Position numbers and translations under genes: made by a program | DNA from: Tritrichomonas foetus | Lineage: Eukaryota > Parabasalia > Tritrichomonadida > Tritrichomonadidae | NCBI GenBank assembly: GCA_001839685.1 | Contig: MLAK01000003.1 | Location: 72,076 to 136,075 of the forward strand | Length of the DNA stretch: 64,000 nt | Reading direction: 5' to 3' | In this document: positions 30,701 through 39,540 of the stretch, piece after piece | Layout of the letters: each line of letters starts with the position of its first letter | Numbering within the stretch: the stretch's first letter is position 1 | The notes under the pieces: model-generated | Database searches by the model: none | What the model saw: the letters and a program-made list of their open reading frames with translations, nothing else | Told to the model about the DNA's origin: nothing

Positions 30701-33449
30701 TGATATACTTGATATTAAAGCTAAAAATATGGATAGTCTAAGAAATAAATTCTGTGAATGGGTATCAAAAACCTATTCATCAGCTTATCGGTTGATTTAT
30801 AGAGATTTTACTAAGTTTCAGGAAGATTCTAATTCACCATTTTCCAATCAATTTCAATTAACGCAGCACATATTTAAAAATTTACGAGAGATGCTTTTAC
30901 CATTTCTAAGTTTAATTGGACCACATCTTTTGAGCAATTTGTGTAAAAAAAATGACATTATTAATGTTGAAGCGTATGATATTCTTCTTCAAAATGATAT
31001 TAGTCATTACTTGGAAAAGTATAAAGAGCTATTATTAAAATGTTCAAATATGCAACAAAAAGAAGGCATAAATGAAATATATTTTGCTCCACTTTTTATA
31101 CATTATTTAATCAGATTCGCGAACAATAATCCAATCGATACTTACATAAATTCTATCTCTTATCAATTTTTCAACAAAATTAAATCTTTTGAAATTCGAA
31201 CTAGATTATTATTTAATATTGCCGAAAATATCGATCCCATCATTTTTATACCAAATAAAAAATTTAACAATACAATAACTCTATTCTCTTCTCTATCGCA
31301 GATAAATAAATCTAGCGGTAATGGTGAAAAATCAAATTTTGATGATGATGAAGAGGAAAATCCTGAAGATATGTTGATACGCATGTTTAAATATTTCATA
31401 TGTGTTCTAAATATTAACATTACTAAAATAATCCGAGAAATAATCCAAATTAGTTATCCTTCAAAGAATGTAAATTACAAATTAATTTCATCATTTGGTG
31501 ACATCAATAATCCTAATATTAAAAATACTTTTTGGAAACGATATACAATACATTATATGAAATCTATTGCAGATCAGGACGAGTCAGATATGAACGAAAA
31601 ACTCAAAGTATTTAATGAATATAACAAATATTACTCTTTTCATTTGACAAAAAAGAGTTATGCACATTCTGATGATAAAAATGAAAAACTCAGTGATTTT
31701 TTCCTTTCCATATTTTTCGAAAGTCCCTTTGTTTTTGAATTTCTTGATAATTTCAAAGAAAAGTTAAAAACAGTTACCAAGTATCTAGACGATAACTTTT
31801 TGAAAGGAATTATTCAGTTAATTCAAGCAATTCCTTTTTTACAATTCATTCAACCAGAAGATACTGAAAAAGATACATCACTTCCTGATTTAACAGAATA
31901 TATTAGCATAATTGCTAACAATCCGAAAATACGTCAAAAAACTGTTTCCACAGCACTTCCAACACCTAATGAGTATACCTGTAATTTCCAAAATACGGAA
32001 AGATGGGAAAAACTTAAAACAGATATTATACAAAGCAACTTATTCAAAAAAATGATGGAAAATGAAAAAATTAATTCATTAAAAGATGCGCCTTCACTCA
32101 AAGGTAAATCACTTCTTTCTCATCTGACCAATTATTTGTTGAATGGTATAATTGATGAAGATCTATATAATTGGTACTTCCAAAATCAAGATATGCCTTT
32201 ACTTTCGGTTCAAATTCTTTTGCTGGTTCGATCTATTTTCTTACCAGAAACTCATTCTATCGAAGAACAAACCATTGCAATAAATAGTATAACAATGCCA
32301 TGGACAATCGATGATAAAGTCCCAAATCTTTATGTTTTACTTATCTTTGAAAAATTATTAAAATTGCATGTCTCAAGTGATTTTAGTTCAATAAAAAATT
32401 GCTTTTTAAATATATTGACCAATCACCAACGATTTGTCTTTAGGTATTTGGAAACTAATAGTGACAAACGAAAACTTTACTGTTTCCCAAATGCTATCCC
32501 TTCTTATCCTCTACTAATAAATAACTATATCACTTATGATGAACAGAAAGACTTTATTAATCTAGCAATATTGATTAGTAAAAAGAAGGAGATTGAATTT
32601 ATTCGATTTGCAACAAATATTATGGAATTAGTGATGGAACTAAGAATTCAATTTGCACGAAATCCTCTCATTATTTATTTCATATTAAATTGCTTTAGTT
32701 TTATTGAAACTGATTCTTACTCTGATATAAAAAATATTGATTGCATTGCAAATAAATTTAATGAATCAAAATTTTTATCAGATTATAATTTCAGTTTTAG
32801 TGATTTTGGAGGTGAAAATAACCAATCTGCTTATCAACAAATAAATTATATTGCAAATAAACTGATTGATGTTCATAATAAATTAATTCATACTCTACAT
32901 GATATTCAAACTGTAGAGATGCCGTTTTATGAATTTTTACCACAAATGTCAATCTCAAACTTCGATGTGAATTTGTTCATTGCTGATCAAACTTATGAGT
33001 CTTTTAAATTAAATGCGAATTACATAACTTCAGACAAATTATCTTCTAAAATAAAAGAGGCTTTATCTATAAAATCTTTAGTGTGGCCTATTCTTATTCA
33101 CGAGCGCTTTAAATATGAAGGAAGTCCATCTATTCAAAATAAAGAAAGTCCGATTGATATATTGGGATTCTGTCAAGAAGACTGGAATTATCTTATAGCC
33201 AGCACACCAAAAATTAATACAATTAATGATGAACTTGAAATTGAAGTTGGTGAAGACATTGTTCAAGTATTTTTATTGTTTTCATGGTGTTATTACAAAA
33301 AGTACTCAGAAATATGCATTCCTGATATTAGTCCTTTCGACCCAGATGATTTCACTCTTCGTATTTCTCCTTCTTTTAAAAATAATCCATTAGTTAAATA
33401 TTTGACGCTACCCTTACAAAAATGTATCAATGAACTTGAAGACTCTTAA
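24768..33449 (+). CDS. Giant RNF213-like AAA+ ATPase without a visible RING domain
   Basis: 2893 residues in one frame. The match to the dynein-like AAA core of RNF213 (mysterin), a giant E3 ligase on lipid droplets and intracellular microbes, rests on linked motifs: LAGDTGCGKTSLI (Walker A, about 879-891) matching RNF213 AAA3, GLPGTSKSFSLAKF (about 1241-1254) matching the 'GKPGSSKS' Walker of AAA4, then CIGVSNYAMDLANMNRGI (about 1341-1358), like the 'GxSNWxLDxAKMNRG' sensor segment. A further GCGKT lies at about 390. A PLPLLDRLEII stretch (about 1718) occupies the place of the 'LNRFEK' motif. The C-terminal ~1000 residues are helical. No RING or RZ-type Cys/His cluster was seen, so ubiquitin ligase activity is doubtful. 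The gene is markedly more AT-rich, and its protein richer in N/I/K/F, than its neighbours. Confidence 0.8.
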   Translation: MRSSSTLSIRIHQILHNGTISISMNEIKVYIEDNKNNVKFCRTFYQEELDSINVASSIALDKRDNDSIEFMKIYSYALDFQKCFIVLYHYGISNQVIKDTKFLKLQQMYENKFSIFEKLIKQLHQHTKEYDPDISVQIKDFEAKVPLIPPFFTVENIIFNTSKSIEYLNPIQSKEPKLKKIFRYMFHQEIKAPKPSTYPYLSMIDFINKLFDTENHSGGRLVNFDNNKYRRLVDHIKTVQKSLNVKSVHMIKVNEPSHCFHLLYPVSKLVIGNKPLFYQILYCNNRTKVKLFIKNFKRQNQSNSCIIFHPEFLNEGELNILKEEIKILVGQFLSKSQSKRFLIISSTDFNYDPDFTSFFDNELVSLGREFTVESNKSQVEAKLIQGSSRGCGKTHFIKNILDVKQFYFVDSECPHFQGIEIDGNTKTDFRACFNFSIEMFKDKIDFWDELFGTIFYNIFLTDTVPILHEQNKAYLFFEEPIPNLITDLNEFPFPLTHNNQIFIHPEYADSTINEDSRNKRMKSPIVFKIIDDSIKTTDDEYEYSSDDEVNEAKIWKQNEILYQNITLLDLKKSALENKYSYFKHFDGKSLYEILKEVYKVLFDEELSNDKLTMRIIYHIFDYISFIVNSYKHCFKIRNQMDHLAYFHLLLLSAFHLYNLAPENQFSILCPDDMFSSNTDTKKIILYTTRNENELIDFEHLMNSEMIFKDITKFKFQNLNHKYFQIKQVNPSQNDQIEIYSHLIKSLTSDKEIIQKVCCFKIMEIFQTENCILNDIYQNSVTHKKCFGNQLQALINQNYLNLNNNPSNHFLYLKYFLKTMYNMIDFQKIKTIKDLQKEISKYFEPSYEHSEIVSFTLTWQLFFKSIIILTRIKLKQVTILAGDTGCGKTSLIAMLKKLLSFCPQTDVKFSQNFNVHGDVGRKEIKLYCSNNNSNSYVLDEFNTSDSLSYIENTFLKKSKRPKSFIGAINPLIKSNPISIMLSKVGMKQNINLKLPNIYLIESLEKEEITNISEYKYFVHPLRRTNELTINMNPIALNPNEDYFLPDDEKITMKNHLKSLINKNPSLIDKSEHIIDQMINPLFESISWIRNFMNERAYVSNRDVNNFFDFFTEYYSALKNEEDNSVKYSILFSLITVFLLRLPSIIKLNDENSEDIENHAKIMKINILRSHEKLYVRKSFTQVIEKSLGINGTSLDLFTRFAFWYNWNLYVCDPKIWKFKSFMYQILIITITIKLNKTCFILGLPGTSKSFSLAKFFQKNPKIFNTTYMCSRGSSSEGLKSQFYDAAYEKLFNRKDSCCSLEELALANPNPKRPLKYLHQVLDSGVEINIIDGSPIHKKVSCIGVSNYAMDLANMNRGILIYTDIPCVSELKRVFCQNLTQESMQIDTITSFNLFSPEFSKIYQQFINFKRDDSWADKFFQALWPEETDLPDSISLRSIYTLFLISNYDKQEIDEDYFCEVARELFNARRLMHSEGDYKDISIQTFNFILKLYPNIRKYSNGLIKGPRGENEIPNFKNYYINRDKRSIIFDQSNDEYLILIDNLSICLNRFRSSFTSIKSLCILTNNYDALENLEDLIIQGLPAEVSTFNFLLNSNEKEKVIKELLNYSINYPSVQQIKYFFSKDFKMDNMKHTQQALTQFIPLMSEESVLPVIIDNHTMTDSLLDVLNTNRIEKTDGKCNALISYDGFSWSFDVFVRFSLLLILDITDFQKNFDQFPLPLLDRLEIIYLDWDLLKYVVYLSFLKKSKKIQQDFIKSEFRNVKHFIDSIDHSIFQYLEQQKLPDNKCPERFNNQCDEIIHSDPYILLKEYENDKKLEFIQDDNYREFLKSERWENSIKCVICTKSMINDNINSYFNGRAYIIEGDLIINEEKLSEKIQKLNLSENPLLIIKFKNYNGIQDQQIKKIVDRFDINTMIIYYQCDINKIKTSLFWPVFWMEEISNNEFIPRTINSKKLKCIFENISSDNNKTIKLNIFIESLFDILDIKAKNMDSLRNKFCEWVSKTYSSAYRLIYRDFTKFQEDSNSPFSNQFQLTQHIFKNLREMLLPFLSLIGPHLLSNLCKKNDIINVEAYDILLQNDISHYLEKYKELLLKCSNMQQKEGINEIYFAPLFIHYLIRFANNNPIDTYINSISYQFFNKIKSFEIRTRLLFNIAENIDPIIFIPNKKFNNTITLFSSLSQINKSSGNGEKSNFDDDEEENPEDMLIRMFKYFICVLNINITKIIREIIQISYPSKNVNYKLISSFGDINNPNIKNTFWKRYTIHYMKSIADQDESDMNEKLKVFNEYNKYYSFHLTKKSYAHSDDKNEKLSDFFLSIFFESPFVFEFLDNFKEKLKTVTKYLDDNFLKGIIQLIQAIPFLQFIQPEDTEKDTSLPDLTEYISIIANNPKIRQKTVSTALPTPNEYTCNFQNTERWEKLKTDIIQSNLFKKMMENEKINSLKDAPSLKGKSLLSHLTNYLLNGIIDEDLYNWYFQNQDMPLLSVQILLLVRSIFLPETHSIEEQTIAINSITMPWTIDDKVPNLYVLLIFEKLLKLHVSSDFSSIKNCFLNILTNHQRFVFRYLETNSDKRKLYCFPNAIPSYPLLINNYITYDEQKDFINLAILISKKKEIEFIRFATNIMELVMELRIQFARNPLIIYFILNCFSFIETDSYSDIKNIDCIANKFNESKFLSDYNFSFSDFGGENNQSAYQQINYIANKLIDVHNKLIHTLHDIQTVEMPFYEFLPQMSISNFDVNLFIADQTYESFKLNANYITSDKLSSKIKEALSIKSLVWPILIHERFKYEGSPSIQNKESPIDILGFCQEDWNYLIASTPKINTINDELEIEVGEDIVQVFLLFSWCYYKKYSEICIPDISPFDPDDFTLRISPSFKNNPLVKYLTLPLQKCINELEDS

Positions 33450-33678
33450 TCTAATAAAATGTTTGTATTAATAATAAATATTGTTTTTAATCTATAAAAC
33501 TCTTTCCTTTATTTATTTTAAAATATCAAATAAAATTCTTTTGAATATACAATATTCGCTAAAACCAATTTTGATCAAGAGATTTGCCCACGTATATTAT
33601 TCTGATAGAATATTGTTCTATATAGTCAGTATTTCATTATCCTTATAAAAAACAATATGAATAAATAGATAATATGTA

Positions 33679-35814
33679 TTATTTACTTTCATTTTCATTG
33701 TCAACCATTCTCGTCATGTAATCAAGACACATTACGGGGCACATTGAAATAAATCCATTTTGTCCTTTTTCTTCGTAAAAATTGTCCAAATATTTCGAAG
33801 AAGGAATAATTTTCACCTCCTGGCCAGCATAAGAAACAAGCTGTTGGTGGGCATCCTCTAATTCAGGAGTCAAAGTAACTGTTACAAATTCGATGTTCAT
33901 TGGGCTTTGTGAAACAATCATTAAAACATCTTGAACAGTTGCAAAATATAAAAGTACTTCACACCTGTTTCCATTGAACCTGAATCGAATTTTTGGTTCT
34001 CCATATTCATCAAGTTGGAAATTATAGTTTGCGAACAAGTCTCTCAAAAATTGAATATCTAAGTGTCTTCGATTTGTTAATCCCGAAAGGACAACTGGTG
34101 GCGGCGCTTTATGAATTTCTTCAGCTTGTTCAATTTTTTCTATAGCTGGTTTGGATTCTTTAATAGCCGTTTCTTCTTGTTTGAAAATCATTTCGATTTC
34201 TGAACGAATAAACGATCGAAGTATTGGAGTTACCATGTCGTTTGACATTTTTTGGATTGCAGATTCTTTTCTTTGTCTCTTTGCTGCAAGTCTCATCTTT
34301 TCTTCGTTCTTTGCTTTTTGAGCTTTTTCTTCTCGAACTTTCTTTTGATGTTGTTTCTTCTTTGTTTGCAAAACAGGCTTCACGATTTGTCGGCAACTTG
34401 AACTAGCGTAATTTCTCATGAAATACTTAGCGAGATTACTTATAATTATTGAACGAATCTCTTTTGGTATTGATTCGAGATAAGGAACATATTTTGGTAT
34501 CTTTTTAGGTGGTGTTGGTTTTCTAACATCTTTATCTTCGAAACTCAAAATTTCTTCTGGAATTGATGGAATATTTGAAGTCTGCTGTGAATTTCCACTA
34601 TGATTTGAAGATCCTTTTTCATGTGAAGCACGAGTTGGCGTTGAATTAGGCTTTGGTGGATGTTGATGTGTGTTTTGATGCGAATTTTGATGTTGATTTG
34701 AATTTTGATTTTGATGTGAATTTGATGCTTGATTTGGATTTTGTTGTTCGGAATTGTTTTTAGACATTTGTTGACTGTAATCATTAAAAGCAGGGAAATA
34801 TTGTGCTTGCTTTCCAATAGCTGTCTCAGCTAGATTTATTCCCGATGAAACAGCAGGATTATTATTTTGATTTCCATAAAAAGCGGCTTGGCTTCTTTGA
34901 ATTCCAATATTTTGAGCACCAGGTTGATTGTGAATATTCAAAATTGCTGAAGGATTTGAATTCATTCCATTTGCAGTAGAATTATTTCCAACGTTACTTG
35001 AATTAGCATTATTGGATTGGCCATTTTGTTGATTATTTGTGGATTCTACCAAACTTCGATCAATTACTGATGCTGAATCGAGAGAAAGCGCGTCGAAGAT
35101 GCTGTTTGTGTCCATCACTATTTGGTTGTCTTGGGTAGGCGGGCGAGGTATATGGCTGCTCACAAATTTTGTGAGGATTGGATTTAAAGCGCCTTGAACA
35201 CGAACTGACACTTTTGGCTCATTTTGACCAGAATTTGATGTTGAGTCGCTATCGTCGTGAAGAAATTCTGGATTGAAAATGGGTGGTGCACAAATGCAAG
35301 CATCATTTCTGGCTGGTGGGTAGCCAATGGTAGGTGTTGATAATATCGAGTCAAATTGAAGCTTTGTCATGAATCCATTAAGGAAATCATTATCTTGATC
35401 AATGGCTGTACAATTTAATTCAAAAAGTTCGGAAATATATTTCGAATGTGCTGAAATAATATGATTAATTTTTTCATTTATTGAGCAACGCTGATGGCAA
35501 AGTGAGCATTCGAATTCGTATGTGGAAATACGCGAAAAATGTTGTTCGGCTGCACAAAAAATCATTTGGCGGACTGATTTTGTATATTTTTGATTATTTC
35601 CAATCCCGTTTATTTCGATATCATTACAGGAAAAGTCGGGAAAATATAAAGTATTTTCGGTAAATTCGTGCTCAAATTCGCGATTGTTTGGATCTGATTG
35701 TTGTCGATAAAATAAAAGCGATGATATTGGTTCGTTTCTTTCAAGGCCGTAAAAAAAATCGTGTGGATCTTGTTTTCGTTTTCGGAAAGCATCGTAAAAT
35801 TCCTGTGAGTTCAT
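33679..35814 (-). CDS. Q/N-rich protein with one C2H2-like zinc finger, unknown
   Basis: 711 residues. Near the N-terminus (about 98-125) is a single C2H2-like element FECSLCHQRCS...HIISAHS (C-x2-C...H-x4-H). Residues about 250-400 form a low-complexity N/Q/S/H-rich tract with many NQ and QN steps, prion-like in composition. About 455-540 is strongly charged and helical (KKKQHQKKVREEKAQKAK), and 590-700 is a compact alpha/beta C-terminal domain (RRHLDIQFLRDLFANYNFQLDE...). It could be a nuclear regulator; no orthologue was recognised. It is divergent from the small gene at 35933. Confidence 0.7.
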   Translation of the reverse strand: MNSQEFYDAFRKRKQDPHDFFYGLERNEPISSLLFYRQQSDPNNREFEHEFTENTLYFPDFSCNDIEINGIGNNQKYTKSVRQMIFCAAEQHFSRISTYEFECSLCHQRCSINEKINHIISAHSKYISELFELNCTAIDQDNDFLNGFMTKLQFDSILSTPTIGYPPARNDACICAPPIFNPEFLHDDSDSTSNSGQNEPKVSVRVQGALNPILTKFVSSHIPRPPTQDNQIVMDTNSIFDALSLDSASVIDRSLVESTNNQQNGQSNNANSSNVGNNSTANGMNSNPSAILNIHNQPGAQNIGIQRSQAAFYGNQNNNPAVSSGINLAETAIGKQAQYFPAFNDYSQQMSKNNSEQQNPNQASNSHQNQNSNQHQNSHQNTHQHPPKPNSTPTRASHEKGSSNHSGNSQQTSNIPSIPEEILSFEDKDVRKPTPPKKIPKYVPYLESIPKEIRSIIISNLAKYFMRNYASSSCRQIVKPVLQTKKKQHQKKVREEKAQKAKNEEKMRLAAKRQRKESAIQKMSNDMVTPILRSFIRSEIEMIFKQEETAIKESKPAIEKIEQAEEIHKAPPPVVLSGLTNRRHLDIQFLRDLFANYNFQLDEYGEPKIRFRFNGNRCEVLLYFATVQDVLMIVSQSPMNIEFVTVTLTPELEDAHQQLVSYAGQEVKIIPSSKYLDNFYEEKGQNGFISMCPVMCLDYMTRMVDNENESK

Positions 35815-35932
35815 TTAAAATCAAAACCAAAAAAATCTTCTATCGAAAAATCTTTAACCATGTGGTGAAATATTTTGACCTTAATTGAATAGCTTTGCAT
35901 GTGATTCAGTCTTTCGAAATTTGGAATCCCAA

Positions 35933-36169
35933 ATGACCGATTGTTATTATAAACCAGTTGTTAGAGTACCCACATTTAAAATTGATGGATCAAAACCATC
36001 TAAAGTTTTTGAAACTGACGCTCTATCCGAAAATCGTGATGATGATGAAAATACTCAAGCTAATATTCACGTGGAACCAATAATTAAGCCAATGACTTTC
36101 ATAGATGAATATAAAAGTTATATTTACTTTGCAAATGCTCTTAATTTTACCAATCATCAAAAGCAATAA
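35933..36169 (+). CDS. Possible small protein, 78 residues
   Basis: From the ATG at 35933 the frame encodes 78 residues, with a polar acidic middle (SENRDDDENTQ) and a more hydrophobic end. It is divergent from the zinc-finger gene with a 118-base gap, a spacing typical here. There is no recognised domain and codon content is only mildly supportive, so it may be a chance frame. Confidence 0.35.
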   Translation: MTDCYYKPVVRVPTFKIDGSKPSKVFETDALSENRDDDENTQANIHVEPIIKPMTFIDEYKSYIYFANALNFTNHQKQ

Positions 36170-36296
36170 TTATTGCTTATAATCAGAAATTCATGCAAGA
36201 AGAAAATGAATCAAAAAAGAATGTTGTTTTGTAATAAAAGTTTGGAAAACTTAATTAATCTTCTTATATTTTCTTTCCTTTTTTCAATTCGAATTT
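36170..36296. other. Intergenic 3' flank of a beta-helix relic
   Basis: AT-rich, with no feature seen on either strand. Confidence 0.4.
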
Positions 36297-36497
36297 TCAA
36301 TTTTCAATTACATGTTTAATTTTATCATTAAACTCAACATTTATACTATTAATATTTAAATATTTAGCCTGAGATATTTTTAATACAGAGTCTGCATTAT
36401 ATCCAGAAATATTTTTGGTATTAATGCCACAATTACGAACAAATGTTTAGCTGGAAATATTTATAAATAGACCAAACTTGGTAGTGATCTTGCTCAA
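36297..36497 (-). pseudogene. Relic of a beta-helix (Pmp-like) surface-protein gene
   Basis: On the minus strand a reading frame from 36446 down to a TGA at 36297 encodes strand-turn repeats (RNCGINTKNISGYNADSV, then KYLNINSINVEFND) of the same style as the intact protein at 9396. It continues upstream in the same frame through a TAA into further plausible sequence (about 36497). There is no start and no membrane anchor, and the stop lies inside the repeat body, so this is a decayed fragment rather than a gene. Homology is judged by eye from repeat style, not by alignment to a specific parent. Confidence 0.5.
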
Positions 36498-36756
36498 GTC
36501 TGTCATAATGCAGAGGTATATACTCAAATGATTTATAAATAACTTGTAAATAGCACTCCAGACAAAATTTAAAAATTTGAAATGATGAAATATTGTTCAC
36601 ATGATGAATTTAATCATCATTTTTTTCGAGATAATTATCATGAAATATGAGTATAAAAACACGACAATTCACATAAATAGAAATAAATAAAATATCTTTA
36701 ATTCACATAAAAAAATAATACCGAATCGATTCGATAAATTATTCAATTGATACATT
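36498..36756. other. Intergenic, nothing recognised
   Basis: 259 AT-rich bases between the relic and the Q-rich gene; a short TTCACATAAA-like motif occurs twice (36668, 36701). No coding signal. Confidence 0.4.
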
Positions 36757-37500
36757 TCAGTCGTATCCATCCTTTTGACGTGAAAATCTCAGTTTGTTTG
36801 ATGTTTGCTTCGCGTCAGTCATCATTTTCTTCAGTCGGTTGAATCTCGACACTTTAAAAGTGACCATCAGCTTTGATTCCAAGGTCATTCGTGGAACCAT
36901 GGTTGTTACTGGATACCAATACTTTCCATATACGCTATCACCAATCTCTCTGAATTGTGCTGCATAATGGCTATAATCATCAGATTCGTTTTGTTCGTAA
37001 GCATTCATTGGTGACTGCGGTGGAGATTCTTCTTTCTGAGGAGATTCGTAGGAACCCTCTGATTCCTGGAGAGGAGGAGGAGGAGATTTATTATTATTGG
37101 ATGCAAGCCAAGGCCTTGGAGAGAAGCTTGAAGGCTGTTGCATATCTATATATTGATCTTGTTGCATTTGTTGAGGTGATTGGCTGTTTTGGTTCATATT
37201 CATTTGCTGAAATTGCATCTGTTGCATTTGTTGCTGCATTTGCTGTTGTTGTTGTTGCTGGATATTTTGTTGTTGTTTTGGTTTTTGTTGTTGCTTTGAT
37301 GGTTTGACAACATCGATTGAGATAAAATCGTCGTCTGTGTCGATCTGATTGTCTTTAAATGGTGTCGAATTTGGTAGAACAACTGGAGGAGCGTCGCGAG
37401 TGAGAAGAGGAATTAAACATCCGAAATATTCTGGAATTCTGGCCCCATTTTGTAAATCTTTAAGAACTGATTGAACGAAATATTCCCATTTGGAATCCAT
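36757..37500 (-). CDS. Glutamine-rich protein, unknown function
   Basis: 247 residues. The N-terminal 45 residues look like a small helical domain (WEYFVQSVLKDLQNGARIPEYF). Residues about 70-125 are a Q/M-rich tract of CAA/CAG-type codons. Next comes a Pro/Ser-rich linker with PPPPL and SPP steps, and the last ~70 residues (about 185-247) are folded-looking, with YGKYWYPVTTMVPRMTLESKLMVTFKVSRFNRLKKMM and a basic end. The architecture suggests a transcription-related or scaffold protein; this is only composition-based. Confidence 0.65.
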   Translation of the reverse strand: MDSKWEYFVQSVLKDLQNGARIPEYFGCLIPLLTRDAPPVVLPNSTPFKDNQIDTDDDFISIDVVKPSKQQQKPKQQQNIQQQQQQQMQQQMQQMQFQQMNMNQNSQSPQQMQQDQYIDMQQPSSFSPRPWLASNNNKSPPPPLQESEGSYESPQKEESPPQSPMNAYEQNESDDYSHYAAQFREIGDSVYGKYWYPVTTMVPRMTLESKLMVTFKVSRFNRLKKMMTDAKQTSNKLRFSRQKDGYD

Positions 37501-38022
37501 TTATATGTTGCACGTTTATTATTCATGTAACTTTTTCTAATACTATTCGGTCAATAACTTCACAAAAAAAATCCACCATGAAAAAAGACGTTTATCATGA
37601 TTGTAGTTTGAAACTACCATATTTCCATGAGTCAAGACTATAAATCTCAAATGATAAATTTCATTCTGTTAATGTGTGGTATTTTTCTTTGATATATTTT
37701 TCTGATCAGTGAATCAACCATCAATATCTGGTTTGAGAGCCACAAATGAGCCCATGAGTCTTTATCATTTCAATATTTATCGTTTACTCTATAACTTCAT
37801 TAAATAAAGTTCCAGACTAAGCTTACATAAATCATTTATCGAATCTTGATTTGTAAGAAGAAGTCTTAAAACTTTAATCATTGCTTTCTCAACTTTTTAA
37901 AACGATAAAAGAGTTATTTTCAAAGAGAAAATATCATTAAATTGTTAAAAAAAATTCAAATCTTTTCATGTTCGTTAATGGCCGTTTAATTCTCATTCCC
38001 CAATTCCTCAAACCTACCAAAA
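37501..38022. other. Divergent promoter region
   Basis: 522 AT-rich bases between the Q-rich gene and coiled-coil gene B. No coding signal. An Inr-like TCATTC lies 25-30 bases before the downstream ATG. Confidence 0.5.
37993..37998 (+). promoter_or_regulatory. Putative Inr of coiled-coil gene B
   Basis: TCATTC, A 28 bases before the ATG at 38023. Confidence 0.3.
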
Positions 38023-39111
38023 ATGAATTATTCAGCTCGTGCAACCAGAAAAAGTGCTGTTATGTCAATGAAGATGAATCCACCATCACTCGTTCCACCT
38101 GTTCGAACAAAGCCCTACATCGATTACGATTCATTATCGAAAGCAGAAATCACAAAATGCAATAGACTCATTGATGAATTCAAGAGAACAGGTGAAATTC
38201 AATGTCCAAGTCAAGTGATGTACTTTAAACTCGTTTGCGTCCTTCGTGAAGAAAGAAGAATCGCATCTGGAAAAGGTGATTTCAAAAAAGCCGGAGAAAT
38301 CGACAACTTAATCAGGGAACTTTCTCAATTCTTCCACGAGAATAATTTGTACAAAGCCAAAGCCGAAGAAGTTTCCAAGGCCGAAAATCAATATAATTCG
38401 ACAATATCAAGATTAATCGACGTTGAAGACAAATGGCAACTCCAGATGGAACGCCTTAAAGCCCAAAGTGCCCACGCAACACACAGAGTGGCTGAAACCG
38501 TTAATGCATCCATGATGAATTATGATACGAAAATTCCAGATGCTCTTCCACCAGCATTCAGCAAACTGAGTCCAGAGCTCCTTGATCTCAAGGAAAAAGA
38601 AAAACATATGATCGGATGTCGTATGTTCAAAGAAGCAGCAGAACTACATAAAGAATTCGAAAAGAGACAAAAAGTGGAACTTCAAAGAAGAAGAGAAGAA
38701 TACTATCGTTCTTTCGAAATTAATCGAAATGTTCTCGAAAAGAGAAACAATAGAAAATTAACTGCTATTCAAAGCGACTGGGACAGAAAAATCAGGCACG
38801 CCGAACATATGATGAACAAAGAACTAAACCCACTTCGTGACGGTTGCAACTTTTTGGAAAGGAAGCTTACCGCCGCAAAGGCAGAATACATCGGCGAAGA
38901 TGATCCAATCATTAAGCGAGAAAAGGAGGTTTATTCGCCACAAACTTACAAAGTGTCGCCACCAATGCAAACAAGAGGTTACGTTCCAAGAACAATGTAC
39001 CAATCAACAAGAACAATCGAACACCCAAGCGAGGTGACATCAACAAAGAAGATGAGTGATACAATGATGAGACAAAACAGGCAACTCGACAGCAACAGGT
39101 GGCCAAGATAA
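38023..39111 (+). CDS. Coiled-coil protein of a three-member family (member B)
   Basis: 362 residues. The N-terminal module is at about 40-110 (ITKCNRLIDEFKRTGEIQCPSQVMYFKLVCVLREERR, then DFKKAGEIDNLIREL). A coiled coil runs from about 110 to 290 and contains LLDLKEKEKHMIGCRMFKEA and a following Arg/Glu-rich block ending in W-D-R-K, the best shared stretch with member A (which has F-W-D-R-K). The C-terminal 60 residues are basic with PxxY/SP motifs and probably disordered. The gene has higher GC than its flanks, suggesting good expression. A cytoskeletal or flagellar-root role is plausible for a family of this kind, but it is inference only. Confidence 0.75.
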   Translation: MNYSARATRKSAVMSMKMNPPSLVPPVRTKPYIDYDSLSKAEITKCNRLIDEFKRTGEIQCPSQVMYFKLVCVLREERRIASGKGDFKKAGEIDNLIRELSQFFHENNLYKAKAEEVSKAENQYNSTISRLIDVEDKWQLQMERLKAQSAHATHRVAETVNASMMNYDTKIPDALPPAFSKLSPELLDLKEKEKHMIGCRMFKEAAELHKEFEKRQKVELQRRREEYYRSFEINRNVLEKRNNRKLTAIQSDWDRKIRHAEHMMNKELNPLRDGCNFLERKLTAAKAEYIGEDDPIIKREKEVYSPQTYKVSPPMQTRGYVPRTMYQSTRTIEHPSEVTSTKKMSDTMMRQNRQLDSNRWPR

Positions 39112-39540
39112 ACAATATTCATTATTTTTACGCATTAGCCAATCCTCTATTAATAATTTAGTAAAAACAAATAAATAAACTTTATCTCATTTTGGATTCG
39201 GAGATTAATTGAACAGTATATAAAGTTGAGATGTAACAATAGATATTAATGATCATTAGATTCTTATTTGACTTTGTTAATTTGTTTCGTATTAGGTTTG
39301 TTGATATAGAGAAAATGTATCTTTCCACATAAAGCTGCAGAATTTGAGTCTATAACTTAATAATGATTGATGGTTTATGATATACCAAATGACCAACTTA
39401 AATGGTGACAACGACAGGCAAAAAATCATTTTTATCATCGCTCCAGTTTTAATGTGAGGCACATATAAAGAGTTAAATAATCAAGAAACGAATATTTCCG
39501 AATAATATATACTTTTACAAACATAATTTTTTTTCCCCTT
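39112..39540. other. Convergent intergenic region, nothing recognised
   Basis: 429 AT-rich bases between two convergent genes; TAAA/AATAAA-like motifs are present just after the upstream stop. No other structure seen. Confidence 0.5.

Noticed and set aside
37968..38165. 65-residue frame overlapping the start of coiled-coil gene B
   Set aside because: Out of frame with the conserved protein that starts at 38023, and its codon composition is poor.
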